The translations under genes were made by a program, and so were the position numbers. Shown here piece after piece: positions 37,950 to 51,048 of a DNA stretch of 64,000 bases. A model generated the notes under the pieces. It did not search any database and was not told where the DNA came from. It saw only the letters and a list, made by a program, of their open reading frames with translations. This stretch comes from Osmia lignaria lignaria. Its lineage: Eukaryota > Arthropoda > Insecta > Hymenoptera > Megachilidae. The stretch is taken from assembly GCF_051020975.1 (NCBI RefSeq), contig NC_135035.1, positions 11,532,001-11,596,000 of the forward strand, read 5' to 3'. Within the stretch, counting starts at the first letter, position 1. Every line of letters starts with the position of its first letter.

Positions 37950-38639
37950 CAAACAAAACACAAAATGATAAGAGTCAATTTCGATCGTTAATTGTCCGAT
38001 AACGTATGGACTTCGGCGGTTGTCGTTGACCTCCGCGTTTAGAAGATTTACGCGCAATCCTATCTCATCGGTTCGGACATATTAAATCGAGCGTGTTTCT
38101 CTTTCGTCTTCTTCCGCTTTCACCGAGCATGGGCCGTGTTCGCGTGTGTTGACCGATTTTCACGCTCGACCGCGATGCACCGACAGAGCGATCCGCTTAA
38201 CGAGGCAAAAGGATTCGTTGGGGAAAAAACGGGTGAACAGAAAATTCTTTTTGCATCGAGTACGTTACGGGTATCGGATCGTTTGCAAAACTGAATCGAA
38301 CACGAATCGTAACAACGTAGGGTGTTAACGGTACGAACGACGGAAAATGATTCGCGCGAACGGGTTAATAGAGAGACGGGTTAGAGAAACGAGCGGCTGG
38401 GTTGCGAGACGAGAGAAAGAGGGTGGAAAGGTGAGAGGTTGGCCGACCACGTGTGTCGGTGCGTGATGCTACCGGCGTCGGTACTCCGGAGCGTACGTGA
38501 CTCTCGTTTTCGCCGGGTGCCGTATAGAAAGCGAAAACGGGCTTCTACCTACATTTCGCCCATTCACGCAGAGAGGCCGAGAACTGGAGGCTGGAGGGTA
38601 GCTGAGGGAAGGGTGGCGAGGATGGCTGGCAACGGACGG

Positions 38640-39235
38640 TGAGGGGTGTAGGGTGTAGGAAAAAAAAGAAGGAAGAAGAGAGAAAGGAAAATAAAAAGAA
38701 GAAGGAGGAAAGGAAAAAAAAGCGTGGAAAAAAAAGGGAAAAAAGCAGGACGCCCGGTGGCAGGCAGGCAGCGGTGCCACTATCGGCAGCGACGCGGCGA
38801 AAAAGGGTGTTTTGCGGAGAGACACCGAGAGTACGGTGAACGAGAGTACGTACTTACACACTAATAGCAAAGCGTACGGATACGCGACGAGCACGTTGTG
38901 CGTAGGCCACGTTTGCAAACGGATACGCGTCCGCTCGAGGGGGTGGTCGAGGGAGGGGAATCGCGAAAAAGGGTGTAGGTTCGTCGCGGATGGGTTGTAG
39001 GACAAGGGACGGTGGGGTGGTGGTACGCGACGACCGAGGAAGCGAGAGGGACAACGAGGAGGAACGGAGAAGGGACAGAGAGTTGAACGTAGCGAGAGAG
39101 GCAAAGGGGAACGCTAGAGTGGCGAGAGGAGAGGAAAGAGAAACGGGGGCGAGAGAAAGAGAAGTAGCGAAAGAGTGCGCGACAGAGAAAGAAAGTCGAG
39201 AAAAGAGAGAAAGAGAGAAGTTGAACGCGGGGTAA
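38640..39235. repeat. Long polypurine (G/A) tract
   Basis: Most of nearly 600 nt on the plus strand is G or A, with AAAAAGAAGG-type and GAGAGG-type runs. Such tracts can form triplex DNA. Confidence 0.7.
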
Positions 39236-39239
39236 AAAG

Positions 39240-42200
39240 GGTGGCTAGGGGGCTGGAACGAGCGGGAACGGGATGGGTTCGTTGCCAGGGATGAAGTACG
39301 TAGGTATTGATCTATTTAAAGCCTAGAGTTCCAAACGAGGTCCTTATTAAAAAGCGGAATGAAACAAGGGGTGCTTCGTACCCCGCCAAACCCCGCGCCA
39401 CTCGCTCTCTCTTCGTCGCACCGCCGCGGCACGCCTTTAACCTTCTTCCTCCTACTTTCTTCTCGCGTTCTCCACGCTCGATGCTCTAGGGTCGGCTTGC
39501 CAACAAGGGAGAAAAGTTGCGTAGCGAGCGACTGGTAGACATTCGGCGGCCCTTTGGACCTCTGCTCGAGTGCCCACCCACGCTAGTCGAGGATCCATGC
39601 GAATCCAGCTGTTTTTTTATCCTTACCAGATCCTTCGATCCTTTCTTTCCTTTTCCTTCTTTCTTTTTTCTATCCTCGATAAATGAAATAGAACGGTCGT
39701 GACCAAAAATTAATCTCTGAACGTTCGAACAACCCCATCAATTCTCTGCGGAGCCATCAACAACGAACGAAACGCGAAACGGAATGAGTAAACACAGAAA
39801 CGAGAGGATCACGAAAGCGACATCCGGCAGAGAATCCAAGCGGGATAACAAATTTACCGGGGGAAAAAAAAAATGTTCAAGGGTGGTTTTAGTTCGAGCG
39901 AGTCCTCGAAAATCGTAGATCTTGACGGAGGAAGAGTGATCGCGAGGGTTGCTTCGATCCCTCGTCTAAGCACGGAGAAGACATCGGTTGTCCTTGAACG
40001 GAATCAGGAAAGGCGAGTAGAGAGCGGGTGGAGGCGCGTTAGGAGGCCGAGAGAACTCGTTGGTCGGATATAAAATTCAGGAGTTTAAAGCATTTTAGTA
40101 TCGATCCTCGTTTTTAGTACTAGACGCGAAACTCCCTCATCGGCGGTCGGCTGGTGGGGATGTACCTGGACCGCGATGGTGGGAGATTCAACATCCCTCT
40201 GGCAGCCAGCCCCTGTCGCGGGTTGGCTTGCCAGAGAGCGATGCGTAGTTACACTGGCTGTATAAGTGTGTAAATGCATAATAAAACTCACGCGTTGAGC
40301 ATCAGAGGGACGTAATTCCTGCGCCCCTGATTTTACTAAAGCGGCAAAAAACATGCATTTCCATTTGACGCGTTTCACCCCCCTGACTGCCTATCGCGCT
40401 AGTTCCAACCACCCGACCCAACCCGGCCCAACCCACCGCCGACCACCCACCACCCACCACCCCTTAACCCTCTGGCGTTCGCGTAATTCGATGAATTTCG
40501 TTTATAAATTAACATGACCATTTATAATAATTAGTCGCATTACCGTAGAAAGTATATACCTATTGTTATTTTCCCCGTAGCAACAACGAATGCATTTCAT
40601 AATTATCTCGACAGTTAAACAAACACGAAAGAGAGCTCTTTCTGTTTCTATGATAATTGCGTTCCCACCCATGCGACCGTCCCACCCTGTTCTGCCGGTG
40701 GTCGGTTGCCAGGCTCCTCGTAAATATTCGATTAATAAATTAAACGAAGGAAAACGACTATCAATTGCGTTCGTCCGGTATCGACGCAATATTTACGCGA
40801 TAAAACGGCAGCCAGGATATCGTCGAGTTCTCGGCTTAATCCTTGTATACTCGTTGAACGGTTCGGTCGATCGTTTCATTGCAGTAATCTTGAACGTTAC
40901 GAAGGGAATCTTTGAACGCATCTACGTGAAAACTACCCGCTTTCGCTAGTAATTATCGATGATCTGGCAGAAGTTTCGCGTGGGACCCGAGGGAAAGGTC
41001 GTCCGACCAATGGACGCGGTAGCAAGGGATTTCCGCGTTCCCGGAGTCGATGACACCGTCGACGAGAAAGATTTTCGCGCGTTTCGTTCCCACAGTCGAG
41101 ATACACGCACGGCTGAGCAACCCTTCTCCCGATATCGCGCACCGTTTTCTACCCTTCCTTTCTTGCACGCACCGTTGACCGTCGAGCGTTGCGTCCTCCC
41201 CTGGCCTGGTTTCCTCTATTAATAGCGGAACCTCGAGTTTTCCTTTGCTGTGCGTGCAAAGTAGATACGCGTAATTCGCTGAACGATCGCCTAGAAAATA
41301 AAAAAATTACACCGCCAGCTCGAACGGTCGCTACCGAGTTGTCGCAGCTTTCGTAAATCGCTCGGATGCCTGGAAGGGCGGCAACCTGCGCTTCCGTTTG
41401 TTAACCTTCCGCAAAACGGTCGGGATAAAACGCGAACCACTCGAGCGGAGAAGAGGCTATTTCCGTGAGATTCTAAGCCGCGCGAGGACAGCAGCGTTCT
41501 CCACAAATTAGTTAGGGAAACGTTTGAAAGAAAAAAAAAAGAGGAAAGAAAAATGCATTACTCGAGACTGCTACGGTGGATAGGACGACGAAAGGGTGGT
41601 AGGACGTAGGCGACGACGTTGCCAAGGGTAGCTAACAGGCGTCAACTTTTTTTTTTTTCAACCGGCACCGCGTACGTATATGTATATGCGTTGCTTGCTC
41701 ATACCGGTGCCGCTTTCCCTCTGCGATTTTCAAAGGCACGCGTCCCGACGCGCGTCGAGGAATCCACGAGTGGCTCGTCCTCTCTCTTTCGTCGTCGATC
41801 TTACCGTGATCTACGCCGGAAACGTGTGTCCCCCCTTTGAATCAAAGGACGCGAATAATTCATCATTGGGAAACGGTATGGTGAAAAAAAAAAAAAAAAA
41901 AAAAATTGACACGACTGTAACTACGATTTCGATCGTTTTGCGATAACAGATTGACGGGGGGTGGCAGTCGTTGATAACGAACGACGAAATACTGTTGCGC
42001 GTATGATTGGCGACGCGTGTGCGTATAAAATATACACGGATATGATATCAAAATACACGGAAGAGCGCAGGGAATGGATGTGAAAATACCGAAGAGTGGC
42101 GTTTGTAAAAAAAAGCATCGAAAAATATAAAGTAAACGAACAAATCCAGAGAATCCACAGTCGGTGTTGATCGAGCTTCGTGGTTTCCGTTTCAAACAAT

Positions 42201-44000
42201 CGCATGCACGTACTGCAAAGGGTGTATTCCACCGGTTGGATGCGGTTGTTCGACAAGTGTGATCTTTTCAACATCGGCGAGGCGAATCTAGCGAATATTT
42301 ACCGCGAGCGTTGATTCGCGATGACATATCGAGCAAACGTTTATTTTTATTTCTAGTTCTTCTCTCTTTGCTCATTTTCGTGACTATTAGGCGCAGTTGG
42401 TGACGGTGGAAGCCTTGTTTCCGCTGGTCCTGTACGCGTACACGTTAGCTACCGTGTACACGATATTTATGTACGCAGGGAGGAAATTATGCGCATAGGG
42501 AGGAAAAGAGAAGGGCAGCAGCTCACGGCATCTCCGGTGTGCTCATGCATAATTCAATCAGAGTTAGACTAGAAACGTCAATACAGCTCGCAGATTATTT
42601 CTTTTCCCGGGCTGCTGCGCTCTCCCGCCTAGTCTTGTTCTTTCTCTTTCTCTCCGTTGCGTTCAACTCTCACCCCGCTCTACGGCAGGTTCGCGGAGGA
42701 GCGAAGAGGAGCAAAAGCGAGAGGGGAAAAGAGATTTCTCCTTCTGGCGCCTATCCGCCACCCTTCCCGCCGCACCGCGCCACCGCGCCCCAACCGAACC
42801 ATCCACCATCCCCACCGCTCTTCTTTTATATTTTAATCAACTAATTCTGCGCAATGCGTACATTTATTGCGCCCTTTCGGTCGACGGTATCCGCCTACCC
42901 CTTCCCCGCTTAACAGCCACGGCTCTCCTCCACCCTCCGTCACCCTCCGTCCGTGGTATACTATGCCGCGTTTTAATTGCAAATCTCACCTCGTCCGCTG
43001 ATTCGATGGGATTTTTTCGCTGCCGGCCAATGAGAACGATCACGACCGATGCCGGCTTTTGGCAAAGTCAATTTTTTGTCGCTCTTCTTTCCCGTCCCTC
43101 TACTCCTCTCCTACCTCTCGACACGCCGCTTATACAGCCGGGCCCCCATTTCCCACCCCCCCTCGATCATCATACCTGACTCGACTATCGCATGGGAAAA
43201 ACACACCGTTGTTTCTCTTTATATCCCCTTACCGTTCCCTCCCTCGCCCGTCCCTCCGTTCACCACCCGCCCACCCCTCGATTCGTAATATTGTTAATTA
43301 AATGTCGTAACTCCGCTCTTTGTGTTTCGCAGGGCATAATAATATTAATTATCCATCGTCGCGACTCGTTCGTTCGAACGAGTTCCGATGCGTAACGCCA
43401 TTATTGAATCGGATATTAATAAAATAGTCGGCGGAGAGAAAAATCTGTCGATGGAGAGACGCGTGTACGGCTACTAAAAACGATTCTGACACGCTCGTCC
43501 GGTAGCTAGGTACGCTTACGTACTTACGTACATAACTCCGTAACCGCGTACATATTCCTCCTCGTTTCTCCTCGAAAGAGCGTCGTTGCTTCCAGAGAAA
43601 TCTTGCTTGCGGGGTGGGAAAAAATATTGCATTACCTTCTACGCTAATAGTTTCCTTTGACGGCCCATCAGCGTCTGCCTTTAATCTAGGCGGCCACAAA
43701 GGAACTCATCCTTCACCCTCTCGCGCGCTCACCTTCCATCCCTTTCTGCCTTCGTCTCACTCTCGCTTTCTCGTGCCTCGACGTGGAAGCGCGTGTACGC
43801 GTATGCACCCGTAAAGCATGCGTTTGTCCGTGATCCGCGGCGTGCCACGCGCACGCGGTCGTTACTAGAGGAAAACAGGAAAAAAAAGGTGAAAAAAAGA
43901 AAGGCAAAAAAAAAAATGAGAAAAGGAAGGAAGAAAGAAAAGTGGCGCGAGGGCCACGACCAGCGCGCGGCGAGAATTATCGGGGAGGTCGTCCTCGGTT
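39240..44000. other. Non-coding stretch, no gene recognised
   Basis: Mixed sequence with a C-rich CCCAACC/CCACC tract at about 40400-40465 and a 22-A run at 41884-41905. No conserved exon is visible on either strand. Confidence 0.5.
41884..41905 (+). repeat. Poly-A run (22 nt)
   Basis: Twenty-two consecutive A with no recognisable retroposed gene before it. Confidence 0.9.
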
Positions 44001-44395
44001 ACCGACGAATACATCCACGTGCGGCGAAAGGGGTACACGGGTATACCGAGAAGATTCGCGGATAGGACTGGGGTAGATCCCGAAGAAGGGGTTGAGATAG
44101 AGCGAGGGAGAGAGAGAAAGGGAAAGAGAAGCAGAGAAGCCGTTTTTTAAACGCGAACTCGCTTCGGCACCGCGAACCTCTGTGTTTTACACAGTCGAGG
44201 GTATGTTCTCCTCTTTTTCGCGAGCCCTGCCCCGTCCCACCCTCTCATTCAATAGTACCACCCTCCTTTTAGCCTCGGCTTCTCTTTTTCCAACCGATTC
44301 CAAGTGTCTTTCTTCGCCACTCTACATCCCGCTTTTTCTCTCCATCGCGCTCTAACCCTCTCATCCTACCTTGATACGATTTCACCCTCTCGCCA

Positions 44396-44451
44396 TGCTT
44401 TGCCTTGCCTTGCCTTGCCTTGCCTTGCCATGCCTTGCCTTGCCTTGCCTT
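44396..44451. repeat. (CCTTG)n pentanucleotide repeat
   Basis: About ten CCTTG units with one ATG-containing variant. It produces an artificial Cys-Leu-Ala-Leu-Pro peptide repeat. Confidence 0.95.
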
Positions 44452-47156
44452 CTCGTGCCTTTCCTTGCCTTCCCTCGGGCAACGGGATCCCTCCCACCCT
44501 CGTTGCGACTACCTTTGCCTTCGGCTAAAGAGGGAAATGAAAGCGAAACTGTTCAGAGCGGTGCTCTCACCCGATTTCACCTCTCTCTCTCTTTCTCTCG
44601 CGATCTCTTTCCGTCTCTCACGCGGACTCGCGTTTCTCTTCTACCGTTCCGTGCTCGTTCTCGTCTCTTCTTCGTTCTCTCCCTCGGCTCGTTGTATCTC
44701 TCTCACCGTTTCCCTTTACCTTCCTACCGCGTGTCAGCCCTCCTCGTGCCACCCTTCTAATTTTTCCACCTCTTTCACTAAAATTAAAATCAATAGTAGC
44801 ACCACGTGCCCGGGGACCCTGCCAGGAACACCGCCACCCTCATCAGCCACCGCGTCCCTCGAACCCTGAAAAGTGCTTGGAAATAGTGCCGGTATCGATA
44901 CACTTTCTCTCGATGGCCGCGTGATTTTCGCGATTCAACGGGAATCCCTCTCTCTGTCTCGCTTATTCCACTCGTTGATCGTCTCTTTTTTTTCCCACCG
45001 CGCGTTGCTGCTCCTTTTTTCCCCGCGTGTTCTCTTTTTTTTTCCATGATTGAGTTTCGTTCAAATTCGTTCGACTGGTTGGAGAGCGGCAGATTTAATC
45101 CGAGCGCCAGTCGTGGCGCGAATAACGCGAAATATTATTGCATATACACGATCGAAACGAGAACAAGCCGCCACGATTCCGGTGCCGCGAAACGGTCCCG
45201 GAACCACGGAAGGATAATCGGTGTGTACCTGTTGTGTTGCCGCGTAACTGCAAGCCATTCGTTAAATCGAACCGTTTCCCCCCTGGCACGCCAGTGATCC
45301 GATTTGTTAGTCAAATTATTTCTCCCGATCTGGCGAAACTTTTCCTCGATTTCACACTTTCGCTCTTCCTTCTCCTACGTAAATCGTTCCTCTAATCTCG
45401 AATAACCCTTCTATCAAATTTCGAAGATAGATCGTTTATCATCGATCGAAACGAGATTCTAGTTTCATCGCGAAACTTAGCCGGACGAAACGAGGGAAAG
45501 GAATCGAACCGAGGAAAGAATAATCGGGAAAAGTGGTGTCTTTAACCGGAAACGGAAATCCCCGGTTGAGGGCCTCGGGCCGACTACCTCGGTGCGCCGG
45601 ACGAGTAACAGGTAAGGTTCGATCCACGGTTAAAGCATACAGGTGGCCGAGCACGCTTTCATCATCCTTTCCACGTGCGACCGTGTGTGTTCGAGTAGAG
45701 TCGTGTATGTGGTTGTCCGTGCTCGAGGCTCGTGCTGGCTGGCTCACGGGCATATGTTTACCGGCACGAAGACGAACAGAGGGAGTCGTATCGGATAAGA
45801 AGCTGCGAGAGGACGTCGACGAACGATGGGGCTGCCACCGTCGGTGGTTACGTATCGGAAAACCCACCCCCGGCCGACACATCCGGCGAGCAGTCTGTTT
45901 CGTTGCACCCTTCCACAACCACCGAGCCGAAGGTATTTGGCCGAAGGGTGGAGAGGGACGCCGAGTGAACGACAGCCATTCCGTTCCCTCAAGATCGGCG
46001 ACCTTGCGTGTCCTGTTTGTAAACAAGGGGATAAACGACGAGAAGGGGTGGGAAACGACATCAAGGGTTTCGCTCGATTCCAATCAGGTGTCGTCTTCTC
46101 GATGTGTGTCACATCGAATTTTGTCTTCGAGTTAATTTCAAAATAGCATTTTTTTTTTTTTTTTAAATGCCAAACCGTGGTTAAACGCGAGAGATTCTAA
46201 TCAACGTAATTAACCTAGTAGACGAAACGCCTGACAGGGCTCGTCAGTTTCGTCGTGGTAATCGGCAACGATAATGTGTTTAGCAAATAATATGTCCGTT
46301 TTGTGACCATTGTCCGGTTCTACATAATGGTTGCGCTTAATTAGCAAAACCAATTAAAATAATTAACGTAAACTCTAATTTCGCGTCGCGTATAAATTGG
46401 CCGGTCGCTGATGCATTAAAACGGTTACGAAGGCTACGTACATCGGAAATCGCGACATCGATATTATTGAAAATAAATATTCCTCTCCGCCAATTTGTTC
46501 CCGTTTACCCGTGCACTGTGCGGAGAGCAACCTTCGTCGTTCTGGTTGTTTTTTGTTTTTTTTTGTTTCATTTTTGTTTCATTTTATTTCCTCTTTTTTC
46601 ACTTTTTTTCACTTTTTTCCGCGCTCTATGTTTTAATAATCCCCCGATACTTTCTCTGTCGCGCATCGATCAAAATTCAGCTGACCGGATTAATCGATTC
46701 GAACGGCGTGACTCTCGTCCCAATTTGTATACGGTTCGAATCGAACCCAGTTCCGATTCCGATGGAAAATACGAGCGCAAAGTCGTTTGTTCTCGTTTCG
46801 CTGGTGGGCAGGTTGGCGTCTGGCGAAAAAAGGGGGATAACGGTGGTGCGTCGTCGGTGGGCAAAAAACGACGATTAACAACGAAGCGTCCCGCGGCATC
46901 GAGACGCTTGCAAAGCGTCGACGAGGACGGATCGCGTTGTCAAAAGCCATTCTCGCGGCAAGTGAAACGCGTCGTTCTTGTTACGAGGCTGAGCAACGGC
47001 GTAACCGGTGATCATACTTTTCACCCGGCTGAATCGTTTCTCCGCCACCCTCGTGGCCACCTCCTGCCACCGTCACCCCCCACAGCCTATCCTATCCTTT
47101 TATGACACCCCTTTTGCTCCTCCGCCGATTCCCGTGTGGCAGCGCCACCGACCTTT

Positions 47157-47200
47157 TCCTCTTCCTCTTCCTCTTCCTCTTCCTCTTTCTCTTTCTCTTT
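47157..47200. repeat. (CTTCCT)n/(CTCTTT)n repeat
   Basis: Hexamer pyrimidine repeat. Confidence 0.85.
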
Positions 47201-48100
47201 TTCCTTTTCTTTCTCTTGCTCTCTTTCCCTCTTCTCCTGTATTCCGGGATGCGAGCGTGCCGCCCCCACCAGAGCACTCCCCACAATGCGATGGTGGTAT
47301 TGATTTAAAAGTACATTCGTGTTTTCATAATGCCGTATCTGTACCGACGCTCGAGCGCACCCTTCTCTGTCCCGCGTCACCCCTCTTTCTCTTCTTTCTC
47401 TTTTGCTTTTTCTTTCTCTGCCTATCTCAGCGATCCACCGTCTGTCTCTCTCTCTTTCCCGCTCACCCTTAACCTCCTATTTAGCCTCGCTCTCTTGTCA
47501 CCCACGCGTAGGTATGACGCTACCGCCCTTTGCCACCCCTTTTTCCATCTTCTATTCTCTCTATCACCGGGTTTCTTTCCCTCCACGTACGTTCTCGATC
47601 CGCGCTCCCGTTTCCCCCGGCCCCGCTTCCTTCGTCGTCGATCCGCGGAAGGACGACACGAGTGGCGCGATTAAATCCGCGTTAATCGCCGCGCCCGATA
47701 ATTCGATTCCACGGGTAAAAATAATTGGCCAAGAGCGCGGGTGGGCAGTCCCGTTTCCCTCGATTCGCGGCCAGCTAGCGTGTCAGCGTTCGTGGATGGT
47801 GGGACGTCGACGTGAAAGTTCGTCGATCGAGCGAATCGTTTCGGTTGCTCGTTTACGGGCCGATTTTTTTCTCCAGCACACGCCCGTTGACGCGACGCGA
47901 CGCTACGCGATGCCAGATTGACGAGGAGAAACGGAAGCTGAAGCTGCCGTACACGGTCGACGGTTCACCGCGAAGCGTGCCGCCGCCTCTCGAGAAGCCA
48001 CCTTAGCGAAAACGAAATTGCAAAGAGGCAAGGAAATTAGCGCGAGGGCTCTGGCCGGGTTACAATAAAACCGCTGAGAACTCTTGTAGATAGAGGTACA

Positions 48101-50880
48101 GGGTTTTCGAGAGTTTAACAACGGGCCTCTCTCGTTCTCTCTGTCCGGAGCACCTGCCCCGTTTTTGCAATCGTCTTTAATATACAGTAATTACGGTGGT
48201 GCACGCGCTTGCCCGACCGGCCTGTGCGTGCCTGCCACTACGAGCCACTTGCGTCCACCACCGTTTCGCGTCTTTCACGAGCTAATTGGCTTTAGCTTGG
48301 AAAAATGTCGATGTATCGTTCTCCGATACTCTCGATATCCTTTGAATTTATATTTAACACGATTGCTCGCCGTTTGACTCGATTGCATTTCAATTACGCA
48401 TCGATACGCAGTGAGTTTTTTTTTTTTTTTTATAAATCCTCAATTAATTCAATGTATGGATGCGTTATAAAAAAAGAAAAAAAAAATAGAATCTCACCTT
48501 CGTAAAAGTCCGTTGATCGACCGCGAAAATACAGAGTTGTCATTTCGTGGCTCCACCCACGCGCGATCATCAAGGGTTGTCGGCAGTCGGGCATTGGTGA
48601 ATCTCAAATAGCGGAAAAATGGAGGGGATGTATTAGCGGTTTTTACTATTGATTACCGAATTAAAAACGCGCATGTATAATTCGGTGATATTTCGTGTTT
48701 CTCCCGATTCACCGTTGGCGCCGCCAGCCTCGCGGTTCAACCCCCTTGTGCTTCATCCCCTGGCGGGGTTGTATCAGTCGAGCCATACGGCACCAATCCT
48801 CCGGTTCTCGTTTCCAGATGGCGGGCAATATCGAGGGTGAATAAGGCAGTTCAACCCTTTGTCGCGAAACTACTGATTCGATCGATGGTTCTTCCGTTCC
48901 TGGGGTGTGCACCCTCGGAATCGCCTTACCGACAGGACGTTATCTTCCGTAGTTAATCGCACGATATCGTACCCTGAAAAAGCAATTAAAGTAAACTTTT
49001 AAAAACGTATTCAATAAAGGAAAACGAAGCGACTTAGAGTTCGTGTCCAATGGTTTATTTTGCAAAATAAATTGACATATACAACATGGTACTTTAGCGA
49101 AAATGAATGTCTACACGTTCGTTCTAGGACGACTTACACGTGTCGACTCCAGCGTACAACTATGCAGCACGATGGACAAAGTTACTTTCGGACTTTGATT
49201 CGTTTCGATCCGCTCCGAATTCCCTACCTCGTGGCAGGAGGGAGCGAGAGGACAAACGTAAGGGAGGGCCGTGCTGAAACTTAGCCGAACGAGTGAAAAC
49301 GTAATCCGTGATCGAAAGCGCAATATCGTCCAAGCCCAAGTTTAACCGACACTGCTCTCTGTCCGTCGTTCGCTTAAATTACTACGATTCGATTTTTTTC
49401 TTTTTCTTTTTCTTTTTCTTTTTAATTGATCATATGGAACGGTTGTGTGCCGGGATCGCGGAGATCCGCGTCTCGCTTAATCGTTAATTCGTGTCTTACT
49501 TCGACCAGTTTCTACGAGTAATTATCTCTAAAGTGTCCTTACGAGTTGGCGATGCGCGATGCGATAGAATATCAGAGCGTTTACGTGAAAGAAACTTGAA
49601 TGGTTTTCCTCTTACAAAGCGTGACTCGGCCTCGCGCCGATCTTGAGCGTTTCCTTGACGAGAGGATACTTCTCGTTACACGAACCGTGCGTTTCAAAGT
49701 GCTCGAGATCGACTCGAAGACGACCTAAATAGTCGTCGATCGATCGACCGCTACACGGCCAGCTACTTTGCTGAGAATATTTCTAGAAATACGCGAGACA
49801 TTCAGGTCTTATAGAAAATTTATACTTGTCCACAGTTAGACCTCTAACACCAGCTAGTAACAGCCACACGAGAATCGCTAAACCTGGAAACTAGACTTAC
49901 TCGTTAGCAATGTAAAAGCGGGAGATGATACTCGAGCGTCGAGGAGAGATACGCACGAGTCGGTAAATGAATCGAGCCTGTTATTTCTTCTTCTTCTTCT
50001 TCTTTTTTTTTTTCTCTTAAGGGATCGAGATTACGGCTAAAAGATTCTTACGTACGGGGTGTACTTAGTCTCTAAATGCGCTATAATCTATCATCTTACG
50101 TAGACGGTGAATACTTTTCGATGAGTGTGTGTACGTGTTTCGTAGTGATCGCTTTCATCGGCTCGGGCTCGATAATGGCTTTACACGAGATGCGAACTTT
50201 TCGAGTCTAACAATTAGTTGCTTGCGAGCGACGTCGTTCTAATTGGTAGCTATTAAAGTGGATGATTTTGAACGTTCAGCTATCGTGACGCGTAAAAATT
50301 CTGACGTATTGTTGTTCCCAGTCGGTCGAATCACAGTATTTATTATAGGATTGGGTGTCCCAGAGTTAAAAAAGGAGTTGCAAAAGTGGACAGGGGTTTT
50401 TCATGGATTTTTACAATGTCTAAATGGAAAGAGCGTCGCTCGAAGCAACCGAAAGGCTCGTCTCCAAAGTACAATCAGAAGGACGTTGATTCTTACCGAA
50501 TTTGTTGTGTGAAAGCCAAATGAGGCGCGACGAACGAAGAAACGAGAACGTGGAAGCCGAGAACAGCTCCTCGTCCCGTGGATTCATACGCAGTAGCACC
50601 ATAACAACAACAAACGTTTGCACTATTCAACGGAAGCGTATAAAATCTGAAATATTGGTAACGCAGTATCTGGCACGAAACGTACATACACGTAATATAA
50701 GATCGTCGAGTAATAGTCGTTCGGCAATACGTTCGTCGAGTTGCTCTCGAGAAACCTTAAGGAACTATTTTGGCACTAGAATCCACGTTAACTTTTAAGC
50801 CTCTGTTGTTGTTTTTGTCCGACTTCCTCGAGTCGCGAACCTCGTGCTTAACGTACTGTTCACTTGATACGGTAAGCTGG
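48101..50880. other. Intergenic stretch before the plus-strand promoter
   Basis: It holds a 16-T run at 48416-48431, a TTTTTC repeat at 49392-49423 and a TTC repeat at about 49986-50003. No exon is supported. It includes the upstream region of the promoter at 50881. Confidence 0.5.
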
Positions 50881-50924
50881 TATAAGAGCGCGCAGTCGAT
50901 TAGTCGATCAGTCGATCAGTCGAT
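50881..50924 (+). promoter_or_regulatory. Core promoter: TATA box plus tandem initiators
   Basis: TATAAGAG starts at 50881. An arthropod initiator TCAGT has its A at 50910, 29 nt downstream, which is the standard TATA-to-start spacing. The initiator is part of four tandem 8-mers, (C/T)AGTCGAT, at 50893-50924. A second TCAGT has its A at 50918, so start-site choice may be spread over several positions. The spacing, the initiator and the exon that follows are mutually supporting. I saw no other site in the window with this combination. Confidence 0.65.
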
Positions 50925-51048
50925 CCGCTGTAGCTTCGAGTGAAATTGGTTACATATCGAAGCTGAGTTCAATCATATCATTACCGGTGTACAGTGCAAG
51001 TGTTCGCGCCAAAAATAGATAAAAAGTGTTTAGAAGTTATAAAACCAG
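50910..51048 (+). other. Putative 5' UTR exon of a plus-strand transcript
   Basis: The exon runs from the initiator A at 50910 to a consensus CCAG|GTAAGT donor (intron starts at 51049). Its roughly 139 nt contain no ATG, as expected for a non-coding leader. The next exon is not certain. The best candidate seen is 55806-55944, whose first ATG has a good context and would be the first ATG of the joined transcript. The transcript would run toward, and be antisense to, the minus-strand gene at 53025-58903. Confidence 0.55.

Larger units (their letters stand above)
34601..39239. other. Non-coding stretch, no gene recognised
   Basis: It holds a GTCTC-type repeat at 36865-36920, a 24-A run at 37926-37949 and a long polypurine tract at about 38640-39235. 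The 249-codon minus-strand frame at 37794-37045 has no domain, no repeat structure and no splice context I recognise. Confidence 0.5.
44001..48100. other. Non-coding pyrimidine-rich and CpG-rich stretch
   Basis: C/T-rich blocks at about 44180-44770 and 47100-47600 carry the CCTTG and CTTCCT repeats. Frames at 45439-46135 stay open on both strands because of CpG-rich composition. No protein family is recognisable. Confidence 0.5.

Noticed and set aside
38469..39104. 211-codon minus-strand ORF
   Set aside because: It is the reverse of the polypurine tract, so the peptide is mostly Phe, Ser, Leu and Pro low complexity.
44371..44869. Cys-Leu-Ala-Leu-Pro repeat peptides
   Set aside because: They are produced by the CCTTG tandem repeat.
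45439..46135. Overlapping 214-codon minus and 200-codon plus ORFs
   Set aside because: Both strands are open over the same DNA, which points to composition. Neither shows a known domain.
46467..47105. 212-codon plus-strand ORF
   Set aside because: It starts in T-rich low-complexity DNA (poly-Phe) and has no domain.
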